A stretch of DNA of 64,000 bases from a bacterium. GTDB lineage: Bacteria; Myxococcota_A; UBA9160; UBA4427. The notes under the pieces are model-generated. The model searched no databases and was not told the origin of the DNA. It worked only from the letters and a program-made list of their open reading frames with translations. The stretch spans positions 248,001 through 312,000 of the forward strand of contig JANSYR010000002.1 in assembly GCA_024742285.1 (NCBI GenBank). Reading direction: 5' to 3'. The translations under genes and the position numbers were made by a program. The first letter of the stretch is position 1. Each line of letters starts with the position of its first letter. Of the stretch, positions 26,202 to 34,845 are shown in pieces.

Positions 26202-26557
26202 CGTGGTCCGTGGGGCGCCCGGTGCGTCTCGGCGTGTTGCCGGTTGCGTGCATGTCGAGAGTCGACTGCGGGCGCGTGATGCCTGTTGCGCGAACGGCGT
26301 CAGGTCTTCGCAGTATCTGCCACGGGCCTTCGCGTTTCAATGGAATCGTTCGCGCGATCTCGGCTTTCGAGGATTCTGGAGAAACGACTCGTCGACGCAT
26401 GAATGCCATCAATCCCCCATCTGCGAAGAATGCATGGGCGGTCGAGGTGTCGGCGTGGATAGTCATCAGTCTCGCGATCCGAGTTTCCTGCGCCGACGAA
26501 GTGCACGGCTCGCGGTCGCGATCGCAACTCTCTCCAGCAAGGACGAAGGCTCACTCC
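26202..26557. other. 356-bp divergent region between barrel protein and TonB receptor
   Basis: I see no gene, no RNA and no strong palindrome here. CCGTGG occurs three times close together at about 26193-26214, at the edge of the minus-strand gene. The region should hold the promoters of both genes. Confidence 0.5.
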
Positions 26558-29170
26558 GTGGCTTCGCAATTCCCATCGATGTCGACCCCGCTTCGACGAA
26601 ACGAATCGTCCGGAACGAGGCGCGCGTGCCGGCGCGCGCTCGCGGCCGTGTCCTTGCTCGTGTCGACCGTCGCGAGCACGATGGTGTCCGCCGAGGACGA
26701 TCCTTTCGAGGGGATCGAGGAGATGGTGGTGATCGGCGACAGCACGGCTGGGCTGCTCACGTCGCAGAGCACCTCCGCAATCGGCTTCGACGCCCTCGAG
26801 CTCGGCGAACTCGGCGTCGAGGATCTGAGCGACGTCAGTGCCAGCATTCCGAACTTGTCGATCAGCTCTTCGAACTCGACCAACGCTTCGTTCTTCGTAC
26901 GGGGCGTCGGCCTGCAGGACTTCGGTGCGAACGCGACCGGGGCCGTCTCCATCTATCAGGATGGTGTGCCTCGAAACGCGTCCGCGACGCAGTTGGTGGG
27001 ACTCTTCGATCTGTCGGGGCTCTCGGTACTCCGTGGGCCCCAGGGCGTCGGCTCGTTCAGGAACGCCTCTGCGGGTGCGATTCAGATTCAGACCGCCACG
27101 CCGGAGCCGGAGTTTTCCGCGTTCGCATTGTCGACGGTCGGGCGGCTCACGACGCCCGACGCGCGTGATGCCGCGCGATATCGCTTCGAGGGTGCCGTGA
27201 ACGCACCGATCTACTCGGATACGGTCTCCGCGCGCCTCTCCGCGATCTTCGGACACGAGTCGCCCTTCTTCGAGAACGGCTGCGCGAACCGGTCTTCGCT
27301 CGCTTCGCGTCCCGTCGCCGCGAGCCGGAACGATCCAGCCGCGCAGCTCTGCGACCAGACGGTCAGGAGCGGGCAGGGCGACGGTGAGACCCTGCAGGTG
27401 GGTGAGAGGAGTGGCGTTTCGCCGTTCCTGGGGCGCTATCTGGGCGAGGTGGACGACTGGGGCGTGCGCGCCCAGGTGAGAGTTCAATCGCCGGATCGGA
27501 CGCTCGATCTGATCGTGCGCGGCGAGGTCACCCATCGAAATCGTGACTCCACCGTCGGACAGCATCTCGGCACGGGCGGGCCGTCCGGCAATCTGCTGGG
27601 CGTGCGGGACAACGAGGGGTATCGCGACTCCGACATCACGCGGCTCCAGGATTCGTTGGCGGATCAGGGGGTCCCGTTCGCGGAGGCGCAGGCCATCATC
27701 CAGCGCGGCCTCCGAAAGGACCCGCTCGATGGCGGGCCCTATCGGGGCGACTTCGACAGCCCGGGTCGGACGATTCTCGAGACGCTGGCGCTCTCTCTCA
27801 CGGGGAAGGCCTCCTTCGAGGCCTTCGAGATGAAGACCAACTTCGGCTTTCTCGACTACCGCAAATCCGAGCGACGCGATACCGACTTGTCGCCGAACCG
27901 ACGGTTTCCGTCTGCCGGAAACGACCAGGCGTGGCAGGTCGCGGGAGATGTCGTCTTCTCGGGAGAAGAGTGGCTCGATCTCCCCGTCGTCTGGGAGGCA
28001 GGGGTCTACACGCTGACGGAGCAGGTGGAGGCGGCGCTCGCCCAGGACCTGCTGGGGTCGGCGGCCCGGGACAACCAGTTCACGCAGGAGATCTACAGCC
28101 TCGGGGCGTGGGCGTCGGTCGAGTACGAGTTCCTCGAGGGGCTCACGGTTGCGGCCGGCGCGCGTTACAACTGGGAGCAGAAGGACTTCGAGGTCCAGGA
28201 CATCAACACGCGGTTGCTCGGAAACGGCGGCACGTTCACGCTGCCGCCCCAGCGATCGTCGAATCAGCGAACCTGGGACGCGCTGACCGGCTTCGTCGAG
28301 CTTCGACACGAGTTCACGGCGGACGTCTCGAGCTATCTGCGGTACTCGCGGGGCTTCAAGGCCGGTCACTTCAATCCGAGTCGTCCGCTGGGCGCGAAGG
28401 TGCCGGGAGAGGGCTACGCCGACCCCGAGAGCATCGACGCGTTCGAGTGGGGTGTGAGTTCGTCTTTCTGGAATGGTCGCGTGGCCCTGGACGGCGCCTT
28501 CTTCTTCTATCTCTACCGCAACTACCAGGTGTTCCGACTGTCGGCGACGGAGACCGGCGTCTTCCGCGTGATCCAGAACGCCGAGCGCGCGCGAAACTAC
28601 GGGGCCGAGATGGAGCTCGACCTGCGTCCGCTCGAGGGCATCGCTCCGCCCCTCCTCGAGAACCTGCGTATCCAGTTCCGGGGTGGCTGGCTCGAGACTG
28701 AGTTCCTCGAGTTCACCGAGGTCGACTTTCGGCTCTTCGGGGCCTTCCCGACCACCGTCCTGATCGACTACACGGGCAACCCCCTGATCAGTGCGCCCAG
28801 TCTCCAGGTCTCGGGCACCGTCACCTGGCGCTTCGAGATCCCCGGTATCGGAACGATTACGCCGCGCTACGACTTCTCGTGGACCGACGACGTGCCCTTC
28901 GACGCGAACCGCGGCCGTGGGCAGATCGACGGGCTCGGGCGCAGCAAGTTCTCGCCCTATCTGATCGGGAACCTGGCCTACATGATCCACAACGTCCGGT
29001 TGAGCTACGCGACACCGGACGAAGGGCTCGAAGTTGCGGGTTGGTGTCGCAACGTGACGGACGAGCGATTCACGACCTTCGCGGCCGACATCTCGAACTT
29101 CGCCCGCCAGCAACTCCACTACGTCGGCGATCCCCGGTCCTGCGGTGCCGAAGTCCGACTCGCCTGGTAG
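26558..29170 (+). CDS. TonB-dependent outer-membrane receptor
   Basis: About 870 residues. After a signal peptide (RRALAAVSLLVSTVASTMVSA) comes a TonB-box-like EEMVVIG, then the plug domain (FFVRGVGLQDFG ... VLRGPQGVGSFRNASAGAI near residue 160), then a large beta-barrel with repeated strand/loop pattern and a terminal aromatic residue (EVRLAW). Such receptors import siderophores, vitamins, glycans or hydrophobic compounds using TonB-ExbBD energy. The GTG at 26558 is chosen because GAAGG lies nearby; an ATG at 26579 is the alternative and has no ribosome-binding site. No TonB or ExbBD gene is in the window. The ligand is unknown; the acyl ligase and MFS genes nearby hint at an organic acid or lipid. 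Confidence 0.92.
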   Translation: MASQFPSMSTPLRRNESSGTRRACRRALAAVSLLVSTVASTMVSAEDDPFEGIEEMVVIGDSTAGLLTSQSTSAIGFDALELGELGVEDLSDVSASIPNLSISSSNSTNASFFVRGVGLQDFGANATGAVSIYQDGVPRNASATQLVGLFDLSGLSVLRGPQGVGSFRNASAGAIQIQTATPEPEFSAFALSTVGRLTTPDARDAARYRFEGAVNAPIYSDTVSARLSAIFGHESPFFENGCANRSSLASRPVAASRNDPAAQLCDQTVRSGQGDGETLQVGERSGVSPFLGRYLGEVDDWGVRAQVRVQSPDRTLDLIVRGEVTHRNRDSTVGQHLGTGGPSGNLLGVRDNEGYRDSDITRLQDSLADQGVPFAEAQAIIQRGLRKDPLDGGPYRGDFDSPGRTILETLALSLTGKASFEAFEMKTNFGFLDYRKSERRDTDLSPNRRFPSAGNDQAWQVAGDVVFSGEEWLDLPVVWEAGVYTLTEQVEAALAQDLLGSAARDNQFTQEIYSLGAWASVEYEFLEGLTVAAGARYNWEQKDFEVQDINTRLLGNGGTFTLPPQRSSNQRTWDALTGFVELRHEFTADVSSYLRYSRGFKAGHFNPSRPLGAKVPGEGYADPESIDAFEWGVSSSFWNGRVALDGAFFFYLYRNYQVFRLSATETGVFRVIQNAERARNYGAEMELDLRPLEGIAPPLLENLRIQFRGGWLETEFLEFTEVDFRLFGAFPTTVLIDYTGNPLISAPSLQVSGTVTWRFEIPGIGTITPRYDFSWTDDVPFDANRGRGQIDGLGRSKFSPYLIGNLAYMIHNVRLSYATPDEGLEVAGWCRNVTDERFTTFAADISNFARQQLHYVGDPRSCGAEVRLAW

Positions 29171-29250
29171 CGGGACGACCCGGCGTAGGGCGGGTGACAG
29201 TCGTGTGGGGTTCGCAGCCGCGCCCCATGCGGTTCGCGCGATGTCAGCGT

Positions 29251-30669
29251 CTACGGGAGCTGGTAGCCGAGCGCTCGAAGCTGGTCGAGCTGCATCTCGT
29301 CGAGCTCGAGTGCGCCGGCATCGAAGATCGCGTCGGTCTCGAGATGCCGATCCGCTGCTGCGCGGAGACGGCTGGCTGCCTCCGGGGCTTCGGCGATCTG
29401 GTTGCGCGTGAAGCCGTCCTCGGAAGACAGCAACGCCTCGAAGGGTTCGCCGTCGGCATCCGTCCCGGAGACGTAGCGCAGCCGATCCTCGCTCGCGCTC
29501 ACGGCCGGCTTCCGCTCCGGATCGGGACGTCCCCAGTTCTCGTCGAGGAACGCGAACTGGACCTCCTCGATCCCCGATTCCTCGCGAACTCGTCCCGCCG
29601 GATCCAACGCCCGAAGGATGTCGTCTCGGCGAGATCGTCCGTCGCGCTCGTCGGGCAGGCGTCTTCCCAACAGCTCGAGCAGCGTGGGCCAGACGTCGAG
29701 GTTCGTCGAGGGTCGCTCGATCACCAGCTCTTCCTCGAGCCGGAAGGGCAGCCCGAGGATGAAGGGCGTGTGGGTCGTCTCGGGAAAGACGGCGCGGGCG
29801 TGCCCCTCGAAGCCGCGCTCACCGAACGCCTCGCCGTGGTCGGAGAGGAGGACGAAGAGGGTGTTCTCGAGCAATCCCTCTTCTGCCAGGAAGCTGTGCA
29901 GCTCGGAGATCAGCCAATCCGTTCGGAGCAGCGAGTTGTCGTAGATGTCAGAGGGAGCGCTGCCGAAGAGTGCCGACTGATCGTCATACGTGTACTCGTG
30001 TAGATCCATCATGTGCAGATAGAGGAGCCAGGGCTGGCGCCGGCCGTTGATCCTGAGGAACTCGATCGCGTCGCCGACCAGCTCCTCGTCGCCGGCATGG
30101 CCGAGTTCGTTCGGGCGCAGGCGCTGGAGCCCCGCGTCTCGCAGCTGTCCCATGGGCCGGTAGTAGCGATCGAAGCCTTGATCGAAACCGAAGTAGCCGT
30201 TGACCCATCCGTTTCGGTAGATCCCGACCGTCCGGTAGCCGGCCTCGGACAGGATCTCTGCCGGGAGCTCCGCGTCCTCAGAGAGGACGTGGTCGAACTT
30301 CGTGACACCCGTGCGGAGCGGGTAGAGACCTGACCAGAGCGAAGCCATCGAGGCCTTCGTCCAGGACGACTGCGCGAGATGCTGGTCGAACCGGATGCCC
30401 GAGCGCGCGAGCGATGCGATGAAGGGCGTCGTCTCGCGCTCGTACCCGTATGCACTCATGCGATCGGCTCGCAGGGTGTCGATCAGGACGAAGAGGACGT
30501 TGAGGTCGTCGCGCTGGGCGAGGGCGACGACGTCCTCGACTCCGCCCACGGGTCTCTCGTCGCCGCGTCGGAATCCGAGGTCGACGGATCGGTACACGAA
30601 GAACGAGATGGCCGCGACCGCGAGCATCCAGAGTGCGATCCGCTCTCGACGGCGACGTCCGTTCGACAC
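29251..30669 (-). CDS. Membrane-anchored sulfatase-fold protein with Thr at the nucleophile position
   Basis: A 472-residue protein of the alkaline phosphatase/sulfatase superfamily. A transmembrane anchor at residues 11-27 leads to the metal-binding motif VLIDTLRADR (D64), the nucleophile region SSWTKASMASLWSGLYP and a second metal motif LLSDHGEAFGE (D277, H278), plus H290. In true sulfatases the nucleophile is Cys or Ser in C/S-x-P-S-R, matured to formylglycine; here T104 occupies that place and the P and R are lost, as in phosphoglycerol or phosphoethanolamine transferases. A lipid- or glycan-modifying phosphotransferase or hydrolase role is therefore more likely than sulfate ester hydrolysis. 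It is divergent from a TPR lipoprotein. Confidence 0.82.
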   Translation of the reverse strand: MSNGRRRRERIALWMLAVAAISFFVYRSVDLGFRRGDERPVGGVEDVVALAQRDDLNVLFVLIDTLRADRMSAYGYERETTPFIASLARSGIRFDQHLAQSSWTKASMASLWSGLYPLRTGVTKFDHVLSEDAELPAEILSEAGYRTVGIYRNGWVNGYFGFDQGFDRYYRPMGQLRDAGLQRLRPNELGHAGDEELVGDAIEFLRINGRRQPWLLYLHMMDLHEYTYDDQSALFGSAPSDIYDNSLLRTDWLISELHSFLAEEGLLENTLFVLLSDHGEAFGERGFEGHARAVFPETTHTPFILGLPFRLEEELVIERPSTNLDVWPTLLELLGRRLPDERDGRSRRDDILRALDPAGRVREESGIEEVQFAFLDENWGRPDPERKPAVSASEDRLRYVSGTDADGEPFEALLSSEDGFTRNQIAEAPEAASRLRAAADRHLETDAIFDAGALELDEMQLDQLRALGYQLP

Positions 30670-30723
30670 GAAGCTCCTCCCTTGTGCGCTCGACTTGTGA
30701 TAGGAACGGGGAGACAGCTTTCA

Positions 30724-33081
30724 ATGTCGATCAGGACTACGCCAATGCAACGAATCGATAGTGTGTATGCAGGATCCGGCCGCCGCTCCGTCGCTCCGTC
30801 ACGACTGCGCGTCGCGCACGCGCGACGCTGGCGACCCGCGATCGCGCTGCTGTTGGCGGGGCTCGTCTGGGTGGGTTGCAAGACGAGCGAGGACTCCGTG
30901 ATCGGTCGCGTGCGCGCTCAGCAGCTCGCCGGCGAGTACGCGGAAACGATCGGTTCACTTCGCGAGCTGATCCGAGAGGGGACGATCCGCGGAGAGGTGA
31001 TGGTGCTCTACGCACGCGCGCTGGCGTTCACCGGGCATCCCGGACGGTCGTCCTGGGCGCTCGATACCGCGATGGAGGACCCCGATTGGATCGTGCCGGC
31101 CGGTCTTCAGCTCGCGCGCAACGCCTACGAGAGCGGGAACTATGAGCTGTGCCTTCGCACGCTCGACCGGATCGAATCCGAGCGGCCCGACGCCGGCGAA
31201 CTCGATCGCGTCGCAGCGCGACTGCGGGCGCAGGCCCTGATCGGTACGCGCCGCCACTACGAGGAAGCGCTCGAAATCGTGGAGGGCCTGCTCGACGACG
31301 GCCCCGACGACGAGGTGGCGCTTCGGCTCCAGGGGATCGCGCTCCTCGGTCTCGGACGCATCGAGGAGGCGGAATCCCTGATCACGCAGGCGGGCGACCG
31401 GTCTGCGATCGACGAGGTCGGGCTCCGCCCCGCCGAGGGAGAGCCCTTCTGGTGCTCCGTCCGCGCGCGCTTTCAGCGCGAATCCCGCGACGTGGAAGCG
31501 GCGCTCGTCACGCTCCGCTCCTGTCTCGAGGCCGACCCCGGCGCTCCGCTCCTCGTCCGGGAAGCGGTCGAGCTGTACGCTGCGCTCGGCCAGACGGCGC
31601 GCGTGCTGGAGATCCTCGAAGCGGCCTACGCAGCGGATCCCTCGAATCGCGACGCTCGCCTGGCCCTCGTCGCTCAGCTGGTGGCTTCGGGGCTTCCGGA
31701 GCGAGCCGAGGCGGCCTTGCGCGAGGCCACGAAGAGCAGTGAGCCGCTTCGTGCGGTCGAGGCCTGGATCGACCTCGCGGTCCATCTGGTGAATCAGGAG
31801 CGCGTACCGGAGGCGCTCGAAGCGTACGACCACGCCTTCGGCGGCATGGACGCGGAGCCCTCTCCAGAGCTCCAGTTTGCTCACGCGGAGGCGCTGATCT
31901 TCGCTGGCCGGCACGACGAGGCGCTGCGCATCGCCGACACCACTCCCGTCGAAATCCATCGCCCGATGATTCGCGGACGCGTGGCTTTCGAGCGAGGTCA
32001 GCACGAATCCGCCTTGATGGCGTTCGAAGAGGCGGCGCTCGCCTGGCCGAACAATGCGCCGATTCGCTACTACCTCGGCCGATCCGCGGAGTCGATCGGC
32101 GACTTCGACCGCGCAGTCGAGGAGTATCGGCATGCGCTGCGGTCCGATCCGGCTCTCGCAGAGGCGCGCACGCGACTCGTCGAGATGCACATCGCCGAGC
32201 GCCGCGTCCGCCACGCGCTCGCCGTCCTGCGCTTCTCGTCGCCGCGCCAAGACGCTTCGCCCGTGACGCCCAAGGAGCGATTGCTCGAGGTCGAGCTGCG
32301 CGTGCTCCTGGGCCAGGCGCCGGACCTCGCTCGACTCCCGAACGACCCCGATCGCACGGCGCAGGAGATGGAAGCAGCGGCGATCGAGGCGTTCGTCCGC
32401 GGTCTGCGACGTCGGGGGGGCGCGCAGGCCGTGTTGGTCGGCCTCGGTACGCTCGACCGAACGCGACTCGGAGCGCCGGCGTGGGACGTCGCGCGGGCAT
32501 CCCGGGTGGAGGCGCTGCTCGCGCTGGGCCGTGATGACGACGCGCTGGCGGAAGCCCACCGAGCGGTCGAGGAGAGACCGGGAGTCGACCGGGTGCAGAT
32601 CTCGCTCGCCGACGCGCTGGCACAGGGGCCGGCGGGGACGCCGAAGGCGAAGTCGATCTACACGGCGGTCCTCGAACGAACACCCGGCCACCCCGATGCA
32701 TTGCTCGGCCTGGCCCAGTTGGCTCGTGCGGACGGGGACATCGACGGTGTCGCGCTGGCGCAGCGCGCGCTCGGGGCACGGCCCGGCGACGCGGAGATCC
32801 TGGAGGAGCTCGTCGACGCGCTGTTGCGCTCCGGGCGGCGGGACGACGCGATCGCGGCGCTCAGACGCCAGCTCACGCGAGAGGCACCGTTCGACGGCCG
32901 GGCCGCGTTGCGGCTTGCGGAGCTCCTGCCGCCCAACGCGGAGACGGAGGGCGAGCGGCGTGAGCTCCTTCTTCGTGCGCTGCGCTTCGGCGCGGGGGAG
33001 CCCGCCGCACGTCGCCTCGCCGAGCTCGACCCGGAGGCGGGCGAGGAGGGCGCCTCGAATCGTCCGTCGGAAAGGCTCTGA
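30724..33081 (+). CDS. TPR-repeat lipoprotein (possibly PEP-CTERM-system PrsT-like)
   Basis: A 785-residue protein. The N-terminal hydrophobic segment ends in VWVGC (Cys 52, or 45 from the second ATG), a probable lipobox. The remainder is an almost unbroken helical solenoid of tetratricopeptide-like repeats, for instance APIRYYLGRSAESIGDFDRA with following EEYRHALRSDPALAEAR, and a second block near the C-terminus. Long TPR lipoproteins accompany exosortase/PEP-CTERM loci, and a PEP-CTERM protein is encoded 1.8 kb downstream, but the link is only inferred. GGGGAGA lies before the ATG. It faces the repeat lipoprotein gene convergently. Confidence 0.8.
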   Translation: MSIRTTPMQRIDSVYAGSGRRSVAPSRLRVAHARRWRPAIALLLAGLVWVGCKTSEDSVIGRVRAQQLAGEYAETIGSLRELIREGTIRGEVMVLYARALAFTGHPGRSSWALDTAMEDPDWIVPAGLQLARNAYESGNYELCLRTLDRIESERPDAGELDRVAARLRAQALIGTRRHYEEALEIVEGLLDDGPDDEVALRLQGIALLGLGRIEEAESLITQAGDRSAIDEVGLRPAEGEPFWCSVRARFQRESRDVEAALVTLRSCLEADPGAPLLVREAVELYAALGQTARVLEILEAAYAADPSNRDARLALVAQLVASGLPERAEAALREATKSSEPLRAVEAWIDLAVHLVNQERVPEALEAYDHAFGGMDAEPSPELQFAHAEALIFAGRHDEALRIADTTPVEIHRPMIRGRVAFERGQHESALMAFEEAALAWPNNAPIRYYLGRSAESIGDFDRAVEEYRHALRSDPALAEARTRLVEMHIAERRVRHALAVLRFSSPRQDASPVTPKERLLEVELRVLLGQAPDLARLPNDPDRTAQEMEAAAIEAFVRGLRRRGGAQAVLVGLGTLDRTRLGAPAWDVARASRVEALLALGRDDDALAEAHRAVEERPGVDRVQISLADALAQGPAGTPKAKSIYTAVLERTPGHPDALLGLAQLARADGDIDGVALAQRALGARPGDAEILEELVDALLRSGRRDDAIAALRRQLTREAPFDGRAALRLAELLPPNAETEGERRELLLRALRFGAGEPAARRLAELDPEAGEEGASNRPSERL

Positions 33082-33096
33082 CGGCGACCGGCCGTC
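33080..33096 (+). terminator. Hairpin at the end of the TPR lipoprotein gene
   Basis: GACGGC/GCCGTC arms with a 5-nt loop overlap the TGA stop. It lies in the 83-bp convergent gap. Confidence 0.35.
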
Positions 33097-33164
33097 GGCG
33101 ACTCAGGCCGCGAGACGCTCGCTGGGAGGCGGTGCACGGTGGCCGCCCCGGCGAAGCGGAGAGT

Positions 33165-34499
33165 TCAATCGGCCAGCTGGGCGCCTAGCGCGGGTCCGGG
33201 GGCGGGGGAGAGAGCGCGGGTCGGCGAAGCCGGGCCGCTGCCCGAGTCGGTGTTCGCGGCAGTGATGCGTTTCCACTGGTCGTCGGCGAGCAGCTCGCGA
33301 TGCTCGTTGATCCAGGCGCGCGCGGCCGGCTCGTCGACGCCGATCCACTTCCGTACGACCCAGAGGATCGTCACGGATCGTCGGGCCGAGTCGACGATCG
33401 CCTCGGTTCTGCGCAGCATGGCGTTCCAGTCGACGTGCTCGCCGGCCGTGTTGACTGCGCGTCGGATCGACTGGATGCGCACCGGATCCACCCAGGATTC
33501 ACCGCCATGCGCGTCGATCCATCGGGTCATCGCGGGCGGATCGACGCGGCTCCAGGTGCCGGCGACCCGCGCGACCGCCGAGTTGCGGTCCGCGGTGTCG
33601 CGCAGGGTCGAGAGCCAGTCCATCGCCGCGGTGGGGTCGTGATCCGCCCAGTTGCGCGCGATTCGAGGGACGAAGTTGCGCACGTCCATTCCGTCGGCCT
33701 CGACCTGCGAGAGCCAGATCGCAGCGAGCGCCGGGTCCTGGCCCGCCACCACCGAGAGCGCGCCGGCCATCAGCAGACGTCGCTGGTCGGACTCGAACTC
33801 CGGCGTCGACCAGGCCCACTCGAGGGCGGCCGTTCCGCCGTCACGAAGCGTTCGAACGCGGGCGTAGGTGCGGAGTCCCTGCGTGACGTCGGACGCGTCC
33901 TCGAGTGAGCCCAGGAAGTCGGCGAGCCCCGGCTGACCGGATTCGAACCAGCCGACCACCAGCGCGTCCAGCAGGTCGATGCGATAGATCGGCGCACCGG
34001 GGGCCACCTCGAAGAGGAGCCCGCTCGCCGCGACGGTCTGTGGATCCTGTCGCGCCCATGCGCGCACGATCGTCGAGATGACCCGTGGGTGGCGCGCGCG
34101 AAGGGTCGCTTCGGCCCAACCGAATGCGCTCTCCGGATCGAAGCCCGCCCACCACTCACCGAAGAGGGCGTACTCGACGTCGCCGCGGTCGAGGGCCGCG
34201 TTCTCGAAGGTGCGCCGGATGCGATCGAGCTCCCCGGGGCTCGCTTCGCTCAGGTACATCGCGACCCAGGCAATCCGGTCCAGCGCCTCGTCGTGGGTGA
34301 GAACGTCGGCGAGAAGCGCGTCGGCCGGAATCGCGTCGCCTCGGGACACGCTCTCCTGCGTCGGGGCACCGCATCCGAGCACGCCCGCGAGGAGAGTCAG
34401 TACCACGGCCATCCGGCCGCGTTTCGGAAGGCTCTGAGCAGCCTTGGGAACGAGCGGGCTGCGGCGTGCCGATGGCCGGCGGGCGAGTTCGCGAATCAT
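33165..34499 (-). CDS. Lipoprotein built of degenerate W-x3-D-P-x-A repeats
   Basis: A 444-residue protein with a basic N-terminus, hydrophobic segment and lipobox VLGC (Cys 43). The mature region contains at least six copies of a degenerate unit: WWAGFDPESAFGW, AWARQDPQTVAAS, VVAGQDPALAAIW, NWADHDPTAAMDW, TWSRVDPPAMTRW and KWIGVDEPAARAW, each separated by about 30-75 mainly helical residues. This predicts an alpha-solenoid. I do not know a function for the family. The ATG at 34499 has a very strong GAGGAGG upstream, which excludes the longer in-frame extension. Its neighbours are a TPR lipoprotein and a PEP-CTERM protein. Confidence 0.8.
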   Translation of the reverse strand: MIRELARRPSARRSPLVPKAAQSLPKRGRMAVVLTLLAGVLGCGAPTQESVSRGDAIPADALLADVLTHDEALDRIAWVAMYLSEASPGELDRIRRTFENAALDRGDVEYALFGEWWAGFDPESAFGWAEATLRARHPRVISTIVRAWARQDPQTVAASGLLFEVAPGAPIYRIDLLDALVVGWFESGQPGLADFLGSLEDASDVTQGLRTYARVRTLRDGGTAALEWAWSTPEFESDQRRLLMAGALSVVAGQDPALAAIWLSQVEADGMDVRNFVPRIARNWADHDPTAAMDWLSTLRDTADRNSAVARVAGTWSRVDPPAMTRWIDAHGGESWVDPVRIQSIRRAVNTAGEHVDWNAMLRRTEAIVDSARRSVTILWVVRKWIGVDEPAARAWINEHRELLADDQWKRITAANTDSGSGPASPTRALSPAPGPALGAQLAD

Positions 34500-34845
34500 G
34501 AGGCCTCCTCGAGGTGGACGACGCCGTCGCCAGGTCGCGAAGTCCGGGCGGGCCGAGAGTGCCGGAGGGGGAAGCGGCGGCGCAAGGCTGTGGGGATGCA
34601 GTTGCTCGATGTGCAACATGCCGTCTGTGAATTTGAATCCGACCGATCCGGAGTGAGAGAATTGATCTCGGCCACGACATGCAGAGCCGGGACCGCACGC
34701 GCGGAGATGGACCCGATTCCCGGCGCCCAGTGGTGCGTCGGGAGGAGCGGAGGGTCGAGGCTCGACGAGGCGCGCGCGACGGCACGCACGGATCACACAG
34801 ACGAATGACGGATGCGACCCGTGTCGGATCCCTAGGAGAGAACGC
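34500..34845. other. 346-bp divergent region upstream of the PEP-CTERM gene
   Basis: No gene is seen. The middle part (about 34605-34675) is richer in A+T than its surroundings and contains GTTGC/GCAAC arms around 34600-34617. It probably carries the promoters of the repeat lipoprotein (minus) and the PEP-CTERM protein (plus), but I could not define convincing -35/-10 pairs. Confidence 0.5.

Noticed and set aside
26300-29119. 939-codon open frame on the minus strand
   Set aside because: It is antisense to the TonB receptor, has arginine- and acid-rich composition without domains, and reflects the high GC content.
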